A stretch of 64,000 nt of DNA. Origin: Roseitranquillus sediminis (GTDB lineage: Bacteria > Pseudomonadota > Alphaproteobacteria > Rhodobacterales > Rhodobacteraceae). Each line of letters starts with the position of its first letter. Position 1 is the stretch's first letter. The translations under genes were made by a program, and so were the position numbers. A model generated the notes under the pieces. It had not been told where the DNA came from, did no database searches, and was given only the letters and a program-made list of their open reading frames with translations. Of the stretch, positions 36,992 to 45,459 are shown in pieces. The DNA lies in the NCBI RefSeq assembly GCF_016918935.1, contig NZ_JAFFOB010000007.1:248001-312000 (forward strand). Reading direction: 5' to 3'.

Positions 36992-38830
36992 ATGTTCCGA
37001 TTCTTCGAACACCTCGTCGATCCCTATGCGAGCTATCGTCAGACCGATGCGCCGCCCGCGCGGCTGTGGCCGTTCGTCCATGACTATTCGCAGCCGTTTC
37101 GCCGCGTCTTCGTTGCGGCCGGAATCGTCTCGATCGTCGCCGCCGCGGTGGAGATGTGGCTGATCGCCTACATGGGACGCGTGGTCGACCTGCTGAGCGC
37201 CGGCACGCCCGAACAGACCTGGCGCGATCACGGCGGTGAGCTGATCGCGGTGGCGCTCTTCATCCTGCTGGTTCGGCCGGCCGTCATGGGCCTGGACGTG
37301 CTGCTGCTCAACCAGACGATCCTGCCGAATTACGGCACGCTCTGGCGCTGGCGCGCGCACCGGCACGTGCTGCGCCAGTCCGTGGGCTGGTTCGAGAACG
37401 ACTTTGCGGGCCGCATCGCCAACCGCATCATGCAGACGCCGCCGGCCGCCGGCGAGGCAGTGTTCCAGGTCTTCGACGCGATTACCTTCGCGCTGGCCTA
37501 CATGGTGGGGGCGCTGATCCTCCTGGCCGATGCGGACCTTCGCCTAGCCATCCCACTGGTAATCTGGTTCGCGCTTTACGCCGTCCTCGTGCGCTGGACG
37601 ATGCGGCGGGTCGAGCCCGCGTCGAAGGCGGCCTCGGATGCCCGCAGCGAGGTGACGGGGCGGGTCGTCGATGCCTACTCCAACATCCACTCGGTCAAGC
37701 TCTTCGCCCACGACCGCGAGGTCGCCTACGCACGCGAAGCTATCGAGCGCGCGCGGCGGACCTTCCAGCACGAGATGCGGATCCTCACGATGATGGATGT
37801 CTCGCTGACCGTGCTGAACGGTCTGCTGATCGTCGGCGTGGTGGGCTGGGCGGTGGCGCTCTGGATGGCCGGGCAGGCCAGCGTGGGCGTCGTGGCCGCG
37901 GCGACGGCGCTTTGCCTGAGGCTCAACGCCATGACCGGCTGGATCATGTGGGCGCTCTCGAGCTTCTTCCGCAACCTCGGCATCGTGGCCGAGGGGATGC
38001 AGACGATCGCGCAGCCGCTGGCGCTGACCGACCGGCCGGAGGCGCGTCCGCTGCGCCTCGGCGCCGGCCGGATCGAGGTGGTGGACCTCGCGCATCACTA
38101 CGGCCGCGGCCGGGGCGGGCTCGATGGCGTGAACCTGGCGGTCGCTCCGGGCGAGAAGGTCGGCCTCGTCGGCCGGTCCGGCGCGGGCAAGTCGACGCTG
38201 GTCAAGCTGCTGCTGCGGTTCTACGACCCCGAGCACGGGCGGATCCTGATAGACGGGCAGGACATCGGCGGGGTCACGCAGGACAGCCTGCGCTCCGCCA
38301 TCGGCATGGTCCAGCAGGAGGCGAGCCTGCTGCACCGCTCCGTCCGCGAGAACATCCTCTACGGCCGTCCCGACGCGAGCGAGGCCGAGATGCTCGACGC
38401 CGCGCGCCGGGCCGAGGCGCACGACTTCATCTGCGACCTGCGCGATTCGAACGGGCGCACCGGCTACGACGCGCAGGTGGGCGAGCGCGGCGTGAAGCTG
38501 TCGGGAGGCCAGCGCCAGCGCATCGCGCTCGCCCGCGTCATCTTGAAGGACGCGCCGATCCTGATACTGGACGAGGCGACCTCAGCGCTAGATTCCGAGG
38601 TCGAGGCGGCAATCCAGGACACCCTCTACGGCATGATCGAAGGCAAGACCGTGATCGCGATCGCGCACCGCCTGTCGACCATCGCGCACATGGACCGGAT
38701 CCTGGTCCTCGACGAGGGCCGCATCGCCGAGGAGGGGTCGCACGACGCGCTGCTCGCCCGTGGCGGGCTCTATGCCGGCTTCTGGCGGCGCCAGTCCGGT
38801 GGCTTCATCGGCACGGAGGCGGCGGAGTGA
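36992..38830 (+). CDS. ABC exporter half-transporter (permease-ATPase), subunit 1
   Basis: Protein of 612 residues: six-helix membrane domain (about 35-330) fused to an ATPase. Walker A is GRSGAGKSTLVKLLLRFYD, signature LSGGQRQRIALARVIL, Walker B PILILDEATSALDSEVE and switch histidine in IAIAHRLSTIA, all intact. Such MsbA-like half-transporters work as dimers exporting lipids, drugs or peptides; substrate unknown. It is followed without a gap (GTGA overlap) by a close paralogue, so a heterodimer is likely. Confidence 0.9.
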   Translation: MFRFFEHLVDPYASYRQTDAPPARLWPFVHDYSQPFRRVFVAAGIVSIVAAAVEMWLIAYMGRVVDLLSAGTPEQTWRDHGGELIAVALFILLVRPAVMGLDVLLLNQTILPNYGTLWRWRAHRHVLRQSVGWFENDFAGRIANRIMQTPPAAGEAVFQVFDAITFALAYMVGALILLADADLRLAIPLVIWFALYAVLVRWTMRRVEPASKAASDARSEVTGRVVDAYSNIHSVKLFAHDREVAYAREAIERARRTFQHEMRILTMMDVSLTVLNGLLIVGVVGWAVALWMAGQASVGVVAAATALCLRLNAMTGWIMWALSSFFRNLGIVAEGMQTIAQPLALTDRPEARPLRLGAGRIEVVDLAHHYGRGRGGLDGVNLAVAPGEKVGLVGRSGAGKSTLVKLLLRFYDPEHGRILIDGQDIGGVTQDSLRSAIGMVQQEASLLHRSVRENILYGRPDASEAEMLDAARRAEAHDFICDLRDSNGRTGYDAQVGERGVKLSGGQRQRIALARVILKDAPILILDEATSALDSEVEAAIQDTLYGMIEGKTVIAIAHRLSTIAHMDRILVLDEGRIAEEGSHDALLARGGLYAGFWRRQSGGFIGTEAAE

Positions 38831-40662
38831 GGCGGCTCGCGAACCTGATCGACGCGTTCCGTCCGGCCGAGGGGCCGCCGCCGCGCACGCTCGCGGCGTT
38901 CTTCCGCTGGGCGCTCGCCGGCGCGTGGGGCTGGCTGGCGGTCGCGGGTGTGATCAGCGCGCTGGCCGGGACGCTCGAAGTCGTGACGGCCCTGCTCCTC
39001 GGCTTCGTCATCGACCTCGCAGTGGCACACGGGGAGGCTGGATTCTTCGCCGAGAACTGGCCGATGCTGGCGCTCGTCGCGTCATTCTTCCTGTTCTTGC
39101 GGCCCGGCGCGATGGGCATGTCATCGGCCGTGAACTCGGTGATGGTGCAGCCTAACGTCAACCCGCTCGTGCTGAGTCGGCTGCACCGCTGGACGCTGGG
39201 CCAGGCGGTGACCTTCTTCGACAACGACTTCGCAGGCCGCATTGCGCAGAAGCAGATGCAGACCGCGCGGGCGCTGACGGACGTGGCTGTCGAGATGATC
39301 AACACCGTCCTCTTCGCGCTGGCGTCGGTCGTGGGGTCGGTCCTGCTGCTGACCGCCATCGACTGGCGGGTGGCGCTGGCGCTGGCGGTCTGGCTGGTGA
39401 TCTATCTTGCGGTGATCCGCTGGTTCATGCCGCGCGTTCGCAAGCGATCGAAGGCGCGGGCGGCCGCGCGGGCGATGGTGTCGGGACAGGTCGTCGACAC
39501 CATCACCAACATCAAGACGGTCAAGCTCTTCGCCCATGCCGAGCACGAGGATCGGGCGGCGCTGGGCGCGATGGGTACCTTTCGCGAGCGGGTGGTGGAC
39601 TTCGGCGTGCTCTCGGCAGGCTTCCGCTTCACGCTGATGATGCTGTCGGGCGTCCTGCCGGTCGTGCTGATCGGCGGTACGCTGGTGCTCTGGTCGGCTG
39701 GCAGCGCGACCGCCGGCGACATCGCGGCGGCCGGAACCATCGCCATCCGGATCGCGCAGATGACCGGCTGGGTGAGCTTTGCGCTGATGGGGATATATTC
39801 CAGCATCGGCGAGGTCGAGGACGGGATGAACACGCTGACGCCGCCGCACTCGCTGACCGATGCGCAGCGCGCGGACGAGCTTGCGCGTGCGGGCGAGGTG
39901 CGGTTCGAGGACGTCAGCTTCACCTACGGCCGCAGGGAAGGCGGTGGCCTCGGCGGTGTCACGCTGACCGTGCGGCCTGGCGAGAAGCTGGGCGTCGTCG
40001 GCGCTTCGGGGGCGGGCAAATCGACGCTCGTCGCTCTGCTCCTGCGGCTCTACGACGTGGAGCAGGGCCGCATCCTCGTCGGCGGGCGCGACGTGCGCGA
40101 AGTCACCCAGGAGAGCCTGCGCCGCAAGATCGGGATGGTCACGCAGGAGACGGCGATGTTCAACCGCTCGGCGCGGGACAACATCCTCTACGGCCGACCC
40201 GATGCGACCGAGGAGGAGATGGTCGACGCCGCGCGCCGCGCCGAGGCGCACGACTTCATCATGGCGATGCAGGACCACATGGGGCGCCGGGGCTACGAGG
40301 CGCATCTGGGTGAGCGGGGCGTGAAGCTGTCCGGGGGACAGCGGCAGCGGATCGCGCTGGCCCGCGCCATCCTCAAGGACGCGCCGATCCTGGTGCTGGA
40401 CGAGGCGACGAGCGCCCTCGACAGCGAGGTCGAGGCGCAGATCCAGACCGCGCTCGACCGGGTGATGGAGGGCAAGACGGTGCTGGCGATCGCGCACCGC
40501 CTCTCGACCATCGCGCGGATGGATCGGATCGTCGTGCTGGAGGAGGGCCGTGTCGTCGAGGAGGGGACGCACCGCGATCTCTTGCGGCAGGACGGGCTCT
40601 ACGCGCGGTACTGGAACCGGCAATCGGGCGGATTCGTCGGCCTGAGCGACGCCGCCGAGTAG
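38827..40662 (+). CDS. ABC exporter half-transporter (permease-ATPase), subunit 2
   Basis: Protein of 611 residues, paralogue of the preceding gene with the same domain order. Walker A GASGAGKSTLVALLLRLYD, signature LSGGQRQRIALARAIL, Walker B PILVLDEATSALDSEVE and the H-loop IAIAHRLSTIARM are intact. Both nucleotide sites of a heterodimer would therefore be catalytic, unlike heterodimers with one degenerate site. The start is GTG at 38827-38829, overlapping the upstream stop. An RNA methyltransferase gene starts four bases after the stop. Confidence 0.9.
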   Translation: MRRLANLIDAFRPAEGPPPRTLAAFFRWALAGAWGWLAVAGVISALAGTLEVVTALLLGFVIDLAVAHGEAGFFAENWPMLALVASFFLFLRPGAMGMSSAVNSVMVQPNVNPLVLSRLHRWTLGQAVTFFDNDFAGRIAQKQMQTARALTDVAVEMINTVLFALASVVGSVLLLTAIDWRVALALAVWLVIYLAVIRWFMPRVRKRSKARAAARAMVSGQVVDTITNIKTVKLFAHAEHEDRAALGAMGTFRERVVDFGVLSAGFRFTLMMLSGVLPVVLIGGTLVLWSAGSATAGDIAAAGTIAIRIAQMTGWVSFALMGIYSSIGEVEDGMNTLTPPHSLTDAQRADELARAGEVRFEDVSFTYGRREGGGLGGVTLTVRPGEKLGVVGASGAGKSTLVALLLRLYDVEQGRILVGGRDVREVTQESLRRKIGMVTQETAMFNRSARDNILYGRPDATEEEMVDAARRAEAHDFIMAMQDHMGRRGYEAHLGERGVKLSGGQRQRIALARAILKDAPILVLDEATSALDSEVEAQIQTALDRVMEGKTVLAIAHRLSTIARMDRIVVLEEGRVVEEGTHRDLLRQDGLYARYWNRQSGGFVGLSDAAE

Positions 40663-40666
40663 CGCG

Positions 40667-41899
40667 ATGCGCCTGACGATCGAGCGGCTAGGCCGCCGCG
40701 GCGACGGCTTTGCGCCGGGGCCGGTTCATGTTCCCCGCACGCTGCCGGGCGAGGTGGTGGAGGGCGTGGTCGAAGCCGGCCGCATCGACGCGCCGCGCAT
40801 CCTGCAGCCCTCGGCAGAGCGTGTGACGGCGCCCTGCCCGCATTATCGCGTCTGCGGCGGCTGCCACCTGATGCATGCACGCGACGGCTTTGTCGAAGGG
40901 TGGAAGGCCGATCAGGTCCGCCGCGCGCTGTCGCAGCAGGGCGTGGCGGTCGAGATCGCCGGCGTGAGGACCTCCCCGCCGCGGTCTCGACGCCGCGCCG
41001 TCCTCTCCGGCCGGCGCACCAAGAGCGGCGCGATGGTAGGCTTTCACTTCCGTGCCTCCGCCAGCGTCACCGCGATTCCCGAGTGCCGCCTGCTGCACCC
41101 CGACCTGATGGCAGGCCTGCCGGCACTGGAAGCGCTGACGCTCCTGGGCTGCTCGCGGAAGGGCGAGATCACGCTGCACGTCGCGCGCTCGCGCAACGGC
41201 CTTGACGTCGCGGTGAGCGATGCGAAGGCGGCGGATGCGGCGCTGCGAGGCGAGCTTGCGGCGGTCGTGCGGGCGCATCCGATCGCGCGGCTGGCCTGGA
41301 ACGGCGAGGTTGTGGCGCTGTCGGCACCGCCGACGCAGGCGATGGGGCGTGCGAGCGTGACGCCGCCCCCCGGTGCCTTCCTCCAGGCAACGGAAGAGGG
41401 TGAGGCCGCGCTGGTCGGCGCGGTACGCGATGCCGTTGCCGGTACACGGCGAGTCGTGGACCTCTTCGCGGGAGCAGGGACGTTCACGCTTCCCGTCGCC
41501 GAGCGAGCGGAGGTCCATGCGGTGGAGGGCGATTCGGCGCTGCTGGCGGCGCTGGATGTCGGCTGGCGCGGTTCGACCGGGCTGCGGCGTGTCACGACCG
41601 AGGTGCGCGACCTCTTCCGCCGCCCGCTCCTGCGGGCGGAGTTTGCGGCCTATGAGGCGGCGGTGATCGACCCGCCCCGGGCCGGGGCGGAGGCGCAGAC
41701 CCGGGCGCTGGCCGAGGCGCGCGTGCCGGTAGTGGTGTCCGTCAGCTGCAACCCCGGCACCTTTGCCCGCGACGCGCGTATCCTGGTCGACGCGGGCTAT
41801 GCGATGGCGCCGGTGCTGGTCGTGGATCAGTTCCGCTGGAGCCCGCATGTGGAGCTGGTCGCGCGCTTCGTCGCGCCCGGCAGGCGAGAAAGGGCATAG
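40667..41899 (+). CDS. Class I SAM-dependent RNA (uracil-5) methyltransferase, RumA/TrmA-like
   Basis: Protein of 410 residues. An N-terminal TRAM-like beta domain (MRLTIERLGRRGDGFA) and a four-cysteine FeS cluster begin with CPHYRVCGGCHLMH. The SAM-binding motif DLFAGAGTFTLPVAERA, the motif VIDPPRAGAEAQTRAL and the catalytic nucleophile in SVSCNPGTFARDARIL are all present. It is expected to methylate uracil C5 in 23S rRNA or tRNA; RlmD, RlmC and TrmA cannot be separated by eye. It follows the ABC pair by four bases. Confidence 0.9.
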   Translation: MRLTIERLGRRGDGFAPGPVHVPRTLPGEVVEGVVEAGRIDAPRILQPSAERVTAPCPHYRVCGGCHLMHARDGFVEGWKADQVRRALSQQGVAVEIAGVRTSPPRSRRRAVLSGRRTKSGAMVGFHFRASASVTAIPECRLLHPDLMAGLPALEALTLLGCSRKGEITLHVARSRNGLDVAVSDAKAADAALRGELAAVVRAHPIARLAWNGEVVALSAPPTQAMGRASVTPPPGAFLQATEEGEAALVGAVRDAVAGTRRVVDLFAGAGTFTLPVAERAEVHAVEGDSALLAALDVGWRGSTGLRRVTTEVRDLFRRPLLRAEFAAYEAAVIDPPRAGAEAQTRALAEARVPVVVSVSCNPGTFARDARILVDAGYAMAPVLVVDQFRWSPHVELVARFVAPGRRERA

Positions 41900-41961
41900 G
41901 AGACGGCGCTCAACTGCTGTAGAACAGGCCAAAACAAAGAAACGACAACTGGGGCAGTGAC

Positions 41962-42453
41962 ATGCACTTTCTACGGGCGATGCTTGTCGTCGCGATGGCG
42001 CTGGCCGTGAGCGGCTGCGCCTCCAAGTTCAAGACGTATGACGGACCGGAGGTGACCCAGGTCCAGGTCTTCAAGAACTCCCGCAAGATGTACCTGATGC
42101 ACCATGACCAGGTGCTGCGGGCCTTTGACATCGACCTCGGCTTCGCGCCGGAGGGACACAAGGTCGCGCGCGGAGACGGCCGGACGCCCGAGGGCGTCTA
42201 CACGATCGACCGGCGCAATCCCGAGAGCCAGTTTCACCTCTCGGTCGGGATCGACTACCCGCGGCCTGTGGATGTCGACGTTGCCCGCGCCGCGGGCTTC
42301 GATCCGGGGGGCGACATCTTCATCCACGGCGAATCGAAGAGCCGCATCAAGCGGCGAGACTGGACCGCCGGCTGCATCGCCGTGAAGAACGACGAGATCG
42401 AAGACGTCTACGCGATGGTGCGCGACGGCACGGTGGTGGTCATCAACCCGTAA
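41962..42453 (+). CDS. YkuD-domain L,D-transpeptidase family lipoprotein
   Basis: Protein of 163 residues with a lipoprotein signal (LAVSGC, lipidated Cys19) and a short YkuD domain. The catalytic motif is IFIHGESKSRIKRRDWTAGCI, with conserved His and nucleophilic Cys. L,D-transpeptidases make 3-3 cross-links in peptidoglycan or attach lipoproteins to it. The product would sit on the periplasmic face of a membrane. The 3' end overlaps the convergent CAP-domain lipoprotein gene by 11 bases. Confidence 0.87.
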   Translation: MHFLRAMLVVAMALAVSGCASKFKTYDGPEVTQVQVFKNSRKMYLMHHDQVLRAFDIDLGFAPEGHKVARGDGRTPEGVYTIDRRNPESQFHLSVGIDYPRPVDVDVARAAGFDPGGDIFIHGESKSRIKRRDWTAGCIAVKNDEIEDVYAMVRDGTVVVINP

Positions 42454-42973
42454 GGCCGCCGCTGCGCCCGGTGACGAGGGTCCACCAGATCTTGCCGTTG
42501 TTCTCCTGATACCAGGAGAAACCGAGGTCGGTGGCGCGGTTGTCGAGGATGATCCGGCGGGTGGCCGGGTCATTCATCCAGGCGCCGAGCGTCTCGATCT
42601 CGGTCTCGAACGTCTCCGAAATCGTCTCGCCCAGGAAGGTTCCGCTGTAACCGACGCGCCTCACGCGCTCGAGCGGCGACGATCCGTCCGACCCGAAGTG
42701 CCAAGGCCGGTTCTGGACCGCCATGTCGCGCGAATGGGTGCGCGCGGCGGCATTCAACTGCGAGTCCAGCCGGAGCGCCTGCGCACCCGAAGCCTGGCGC
42801 AACGAGTTCACGGCGTCGAGCAGGCGGAACTGGATCTCGTCGGTCTGCGAGGCGCGGATCCGGTAGACCTGCGGCAGCGGCCGACCCTGCGCGTCGAGTC
42901 GCGGCTCCGCGGTGGGGGCGCAGGCGACGAGCGCGAGGAACGCGGGAACGAGAAGCAGGCTGGATCGTTTCAT
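42443..42973 (-). CDS. CAP (SCP/PR1)-domain lipoprotein
   Basis: Protein of 176 residues with a lipobox (LALVAC, Cys18) and a CAP domain: LDAVNSLRQASGAQALRLDSQLNAAARTHS and DMAVQNRPWHFGSDG, then FLGETISE and GAWMNDPATRRIILDNRATDLGFSW. Bacterial CAP proteins are extracellular; activity is generally unknown. It lies between two L,D-transpeptidase genes, suggesting an envelope role. Convergent with the first and divergent from the second. Confidence 0.88.
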   Translation of the reverse strand: MKRSSLLLVPAFLALVACAPTAEPRLDAQGRPLPQVYRIRASQTDEIQFRLLDAVNSLRQASGAQALRLDSQLNAAARTHSRDMAVQNRPWHFGSDGSSPLERVRRVGYSGTFLGETISETFETEIETLGAWMNDPATRRIILDNRATDLGFSWYQENNGKIWWTLVTGRSGGLTG

Positions 42974-43148
42974 GGCGCACCGGGCAGAGGCAGCAGACGA
43001 CAGAGGTTGATGCTCTATCCACGATTGGCAAGAGGTTCAAATCGTTCTTCCGCGGCGGCAGCGGGCCGCCGCCGTCGAACCTCGATTGTTTGCCGACTCC
43101 GAAAAGCGTATCCTTCCATGTCGCATTGACCGGTTAGGAGCCTGAAAG

Positions 43149-43736
43149 ATGCAACAAGTTCGCTTCCATCGCCGCCGCTTCCTCGGCAACAGCGTCGCCG
43201 CCGTCGCGTCGGCATGCGCCGCTCCGGCCGTCGCACAGGGGATTGAGTTCCGCGACCAGCTGTCGGCGGGCACACGGCGCAACATCTCGAGCTTTCGCGG
43301 GCTCGACTGGCGTCCCTATTTTTCGAGCACGCGCAATGGCGCCATCCTCGTCGACACGGCGTCGCGCGCTCTGCACTTCTGGTCCCACGACCAGAGGGTC
43401 TACAAGCTCTACCCGACGAGCGTCCCGCTCTCGGACGAACTGACGCGACTCGGCCGCACGAGCGTTGTGCGTAAGGTCGAGGGACCGGACTGGCGGCCGA
43501 CGCCGTCGATGAAGAAGCGCAACCCGGAGTGGCCCGACTACATACCGCCGGGACCGGACAACCCGCTCGGCACGCACGCGCTCTATCTCTCGTGGCAGTA
43601 CTACCGGATCCATGGCACCCACGACACGCGCAAGATCGGGCGCCGCTCGTCCAACGGCTGCATCGGCCTCTACAACGAGCACATCGCGGAGCTCTTCGCG
43701 CTGGTGGATAACGGCGCACAGGTGTTGCTTATTTGA
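43149..43736 (+). CDS. Exported YkuD-domain L,D-transpeptidase
   Basis: Protein of 195 residues. The N-terminus HRRRFLGNSVAAVASACAAPAVAQ resembles a Tat signal. The catalytic domain carries YYRIHGTHDTRKIGRRSSNG followed by CIGLYNEHIAELF, the canonical HGT...SxGC pattern, and the upstream feature NPLGTHALYL. It cross-links peptidoglycan in the periplasm. It differs from the neighbouring lipoprotein YkuD gene in both targeting and motif spacing, so the two are probably not redundant. Confidence 0.92.
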   Translation: MQQVRFHRRRFLGNSVAAVASACAAPAVAQGIEFRDQLSAGTRRNISSFRGLDWRPYFSSTRNGAILVDTASRALHFWSHDQRVYKLYPTSVPLSDELTRLGRTSVVRKVEGPDWRPTPSMKKRNPEWPDYIPPGPDNPLGTHALYLSWQYYRIHGTHDTRKIGRRSSNGCIGLYNEHIAELFALVDNGAQVLLI

Positions 43737-43881
43737 CCACAACCGCAGGTCTCGGAACTTCCGCCTGCGGAAGGGGATTTGAAGAGGTGTGAGGAAACTG
43801 GTTTAGATGCCCTCACGAGGTACTTATCTTGTCTGCTTGTCGCCGACCTCATTGTGGCGCAGGCGAATACTGGAGGTCAGA

Positions 43882-44067
43882 ATGAAGAAAATCGCACTCG
43901 CCGCCGCCCTTTCGCTGGCTGCCACGTCGAGCTTTGCCGGCAACATCGTCGAGCCCGTGATGGAGCCGGAAGTGATCGTCGAGGAGACGGGCGGCACCGC
44001 TGGCGGCATCGTCGTTCCGCTGCTGCTGCTGGCCGTGGTCGCCGCGATCGCCGCGTCGAACCACTGA
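43882..44067 (+). CDS. Small exported peptide of unknown function
   Basis: Protein of 61 residues: signal peptide MKKIALAAALSLAATSSFAG, an acidic stretch (VEPVMEPEVIVEETGG), then a hydrophobic helix (IVVPLLLLAVVAAIAAS) ending SNH. GGAGG precedes the ATG. From memory, similar small proteins with the EPVMEPE(V)xVEE segment occur in Rhodobacterales, but I know no assigned function. Two hydrophobic segments suggest a membrane-inserted periplasmic peptide. A strong terminator lies 60 bases downstream, so it is probably monocistronic. Confidence 0.75.
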   Translation: MKKIALAAALSLAATSSFAGNIVEPVMEPEVIVEETGGTAGGIVVPLLLLAVVAAIAASNH

Positions 44068-44127
44068 ACGACTTAAAGTCGGAGACAGGCGGCGAAGATA
44101 TCCGGAGCCGTTCCGACTTGTCGAACA

Positions 44128-44158
44128 CGGGCGGCGGTCTTTCCGCCGCCCGTTTTCC
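44128..44158 (+). terminator. Rho-independent terminator after the 61-residue exported peptide gene
   Basis: Stem CGGGCGGCGG (44128-44137) and CCGCCGCCCG (44143-44152), perfect over 10 bp with a TCTTT loop, followed by TTTT. Confidence 0.88.
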
Positions 44159-45060
44159 GTTTCAGGCTGGGCTGACGGCGCTGACGTTTCGCCCGGCACG
44201 GAATGCTGCGGAACAGCCACGCCCGCTTGAGGATGTACGGCAGGTCTGCGGGTCATCGCACCTTCTTCTGTCTTCAGCATCCGTTCAAGCGGCGCTCCGG
44301 CGAGAGTGGCCCGCCTTGATGTTGCTGATCGGCCTGTCCGTTCGCACTGAGCTACTGCGACGGGGGTCAATGGCTGCACGCGTGTGCCGCGGAAGTGGTG
44401 CCTAGAACGCGGCGGAGCGGGGTCGGGCGGCTCGGCGAACTCGATACCATTCCGCGGTCGCTTCATTTGGACCGGTTGCGTCAGTTCGAGCCAGCATCAC
44501 GGCCCGCGATGCCGCTGGACGAGGCAGGCGGACGTTTCTCCGGAGCTGTGGCCAGCCGAAAGGCTCCGCGCGATGGACAGATCAGCATCACGGCGCCCCT
44601 CGACACGCTTGTCCGCTTCGAACGGCTGCGTCGAGACGATCGTCGTACCTATGCCGACATGCTCGGAATCCCGATCGGTGCCAATGCGGAAGTTGTCCTG
44701 GAGTCCGACGGAGCGAGGGTTTCCCACAGATGGAGACCTCCCGCTGGCTAACTTCTGAGGACGCGTTGCGCCCTTCTTCTTGTTCTAGGGTTCAGGTTCA
44801 AATCTCGCGCCGAAGTCGGGCCATGACCCGGCGTGATGCCGGGCGATGGCCGCTGGTTCGGCGTTTCGTCTCCACCTGATTATACGGCCCCTGCCGGGAC
44901 AGGCGGTGCGGGACGGAGAACTATCCGACTCGTTAGAACCTCCGGCTCGAGTGCCTACTTGCCAACCAGGCGCTCCAGCTCGGCGATCCGAGGCGGAGCC
45001 TTTCCGGCGCTTGGCTGTCGACGTCCATCCGAGCCAAACCTCCGACTGAGTGCGAGACGG
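44159..45060. other. Gap with gene debris
   Basis: About 900 bases without an intact recognised gene. It contains a possible ribbon-helix-helix-like reading frame (44509-44751) and, on the minus strand at about 44962-45000, a short stretch reading PRIAELERLVGK and then a stop, which recalls the leucine-zipper part of IS3-type OrfA proteins. Both are weak. The region may be an old insertion site next to the Tc-like locus. Confidence 0.35.
44509..44751 (+). CDS. Possible small DNA-binding-like protein or fragment
   Basis: Eighty-codon frame starting ATG 44509; the same frame is open back to 44395. The segment ISITAPLDTLVRFERLRRDD followed by RRTYADMLGI resembles ribbon-helix-helix DNA-binding domains found in plasmid and phage proteins, but the match is short and no ribosome site is evident. 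It could be a remnant of a longer gene. Treat as doubtful. Confidence 0.25.
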   Translation: MPLDEAGGRFSGAVASRKAPRDGQISITAPLDTLVRFERLRRDDRRTYADMLGIPIGANAEVVLESDGARVSHRWRPPAG

Positions 45061-45411
45061 TCACAGAAGATACCGCTCGGCCAGCCCTTCGGCGACCAGC
45101 GCTTCGTTGAGGTTGACGCCCTCGTGCCAGATGATCGCCAGATACCGACCGTACTTGCCGGTCTTGTCCTTCAGCGTCTCCACGATGACGTGCGTCTCCG
45201 GCGGAATCCGAGCCTCGAGCCATGCCTTCGAGACGAGCCCCTGCGGCCGCTCGGGCCCGCGGACCTCGGGCGTGTCGATTCCGTAGAGGCGCAGCGACTG
45301 GTCGCGGATCCACGTGGAGAAGCCGAGGTCCAGGTCGACCCGGATCGTGTCGCCGTCATAGATCGAGCGGATCACCCCGCGGTAGGTGTAGGCGGGCTCG
45401 ATGAGGGGCAT
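45061..45411 (-). CDS. SNase-like thermonuclease-family protein
   Basis: Protein of 116 residues with the staphylococcal-nuclease fold: IRSIYDGDTIRVDLDLGFS, then LRLYGIDTPEVRGPE and LKDKTGKYGRYLAIIW. The nuclease-type residues (Asp in DGDTI, Arg in LRLYGIDTPEVRG, the YGRYL arginine) are present. There is no signal peptide, so it is not obviously secreted. The ATG at 45411 has an AGGAGG box eight bases upstream; the frame is open 14 codons further. It lies 48 bases downstream of the TcB-TcC fusion gene on the same strand, so cotranscription is possible. Confidence 0.8.
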   Translation of the reverse strand: MPLIEPAYTYRGVIRSIYDGDTIRVDLDLGFSTWIRDQSLRLYGIDTPEVRGPERPQGLVSKAWLEARIPPETHVIVETLKDKTGKYGRYLAIIWHEGVNLNEALVAEGLAERYLL

Positions 45412-45459
45412 GGCGTCCTCCTGCGCTTCCGGGCCAAGATCGGATCGTGTCATCTGCGG

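Noticed and set aside
43741-43775. Inverted repeat CCGCAGG / CCTGCGG after the second YkuD gene as a terminator
   Set aside because: The stem is only 7 bp with a 14-base loop and no T run, so it is too weak to call.
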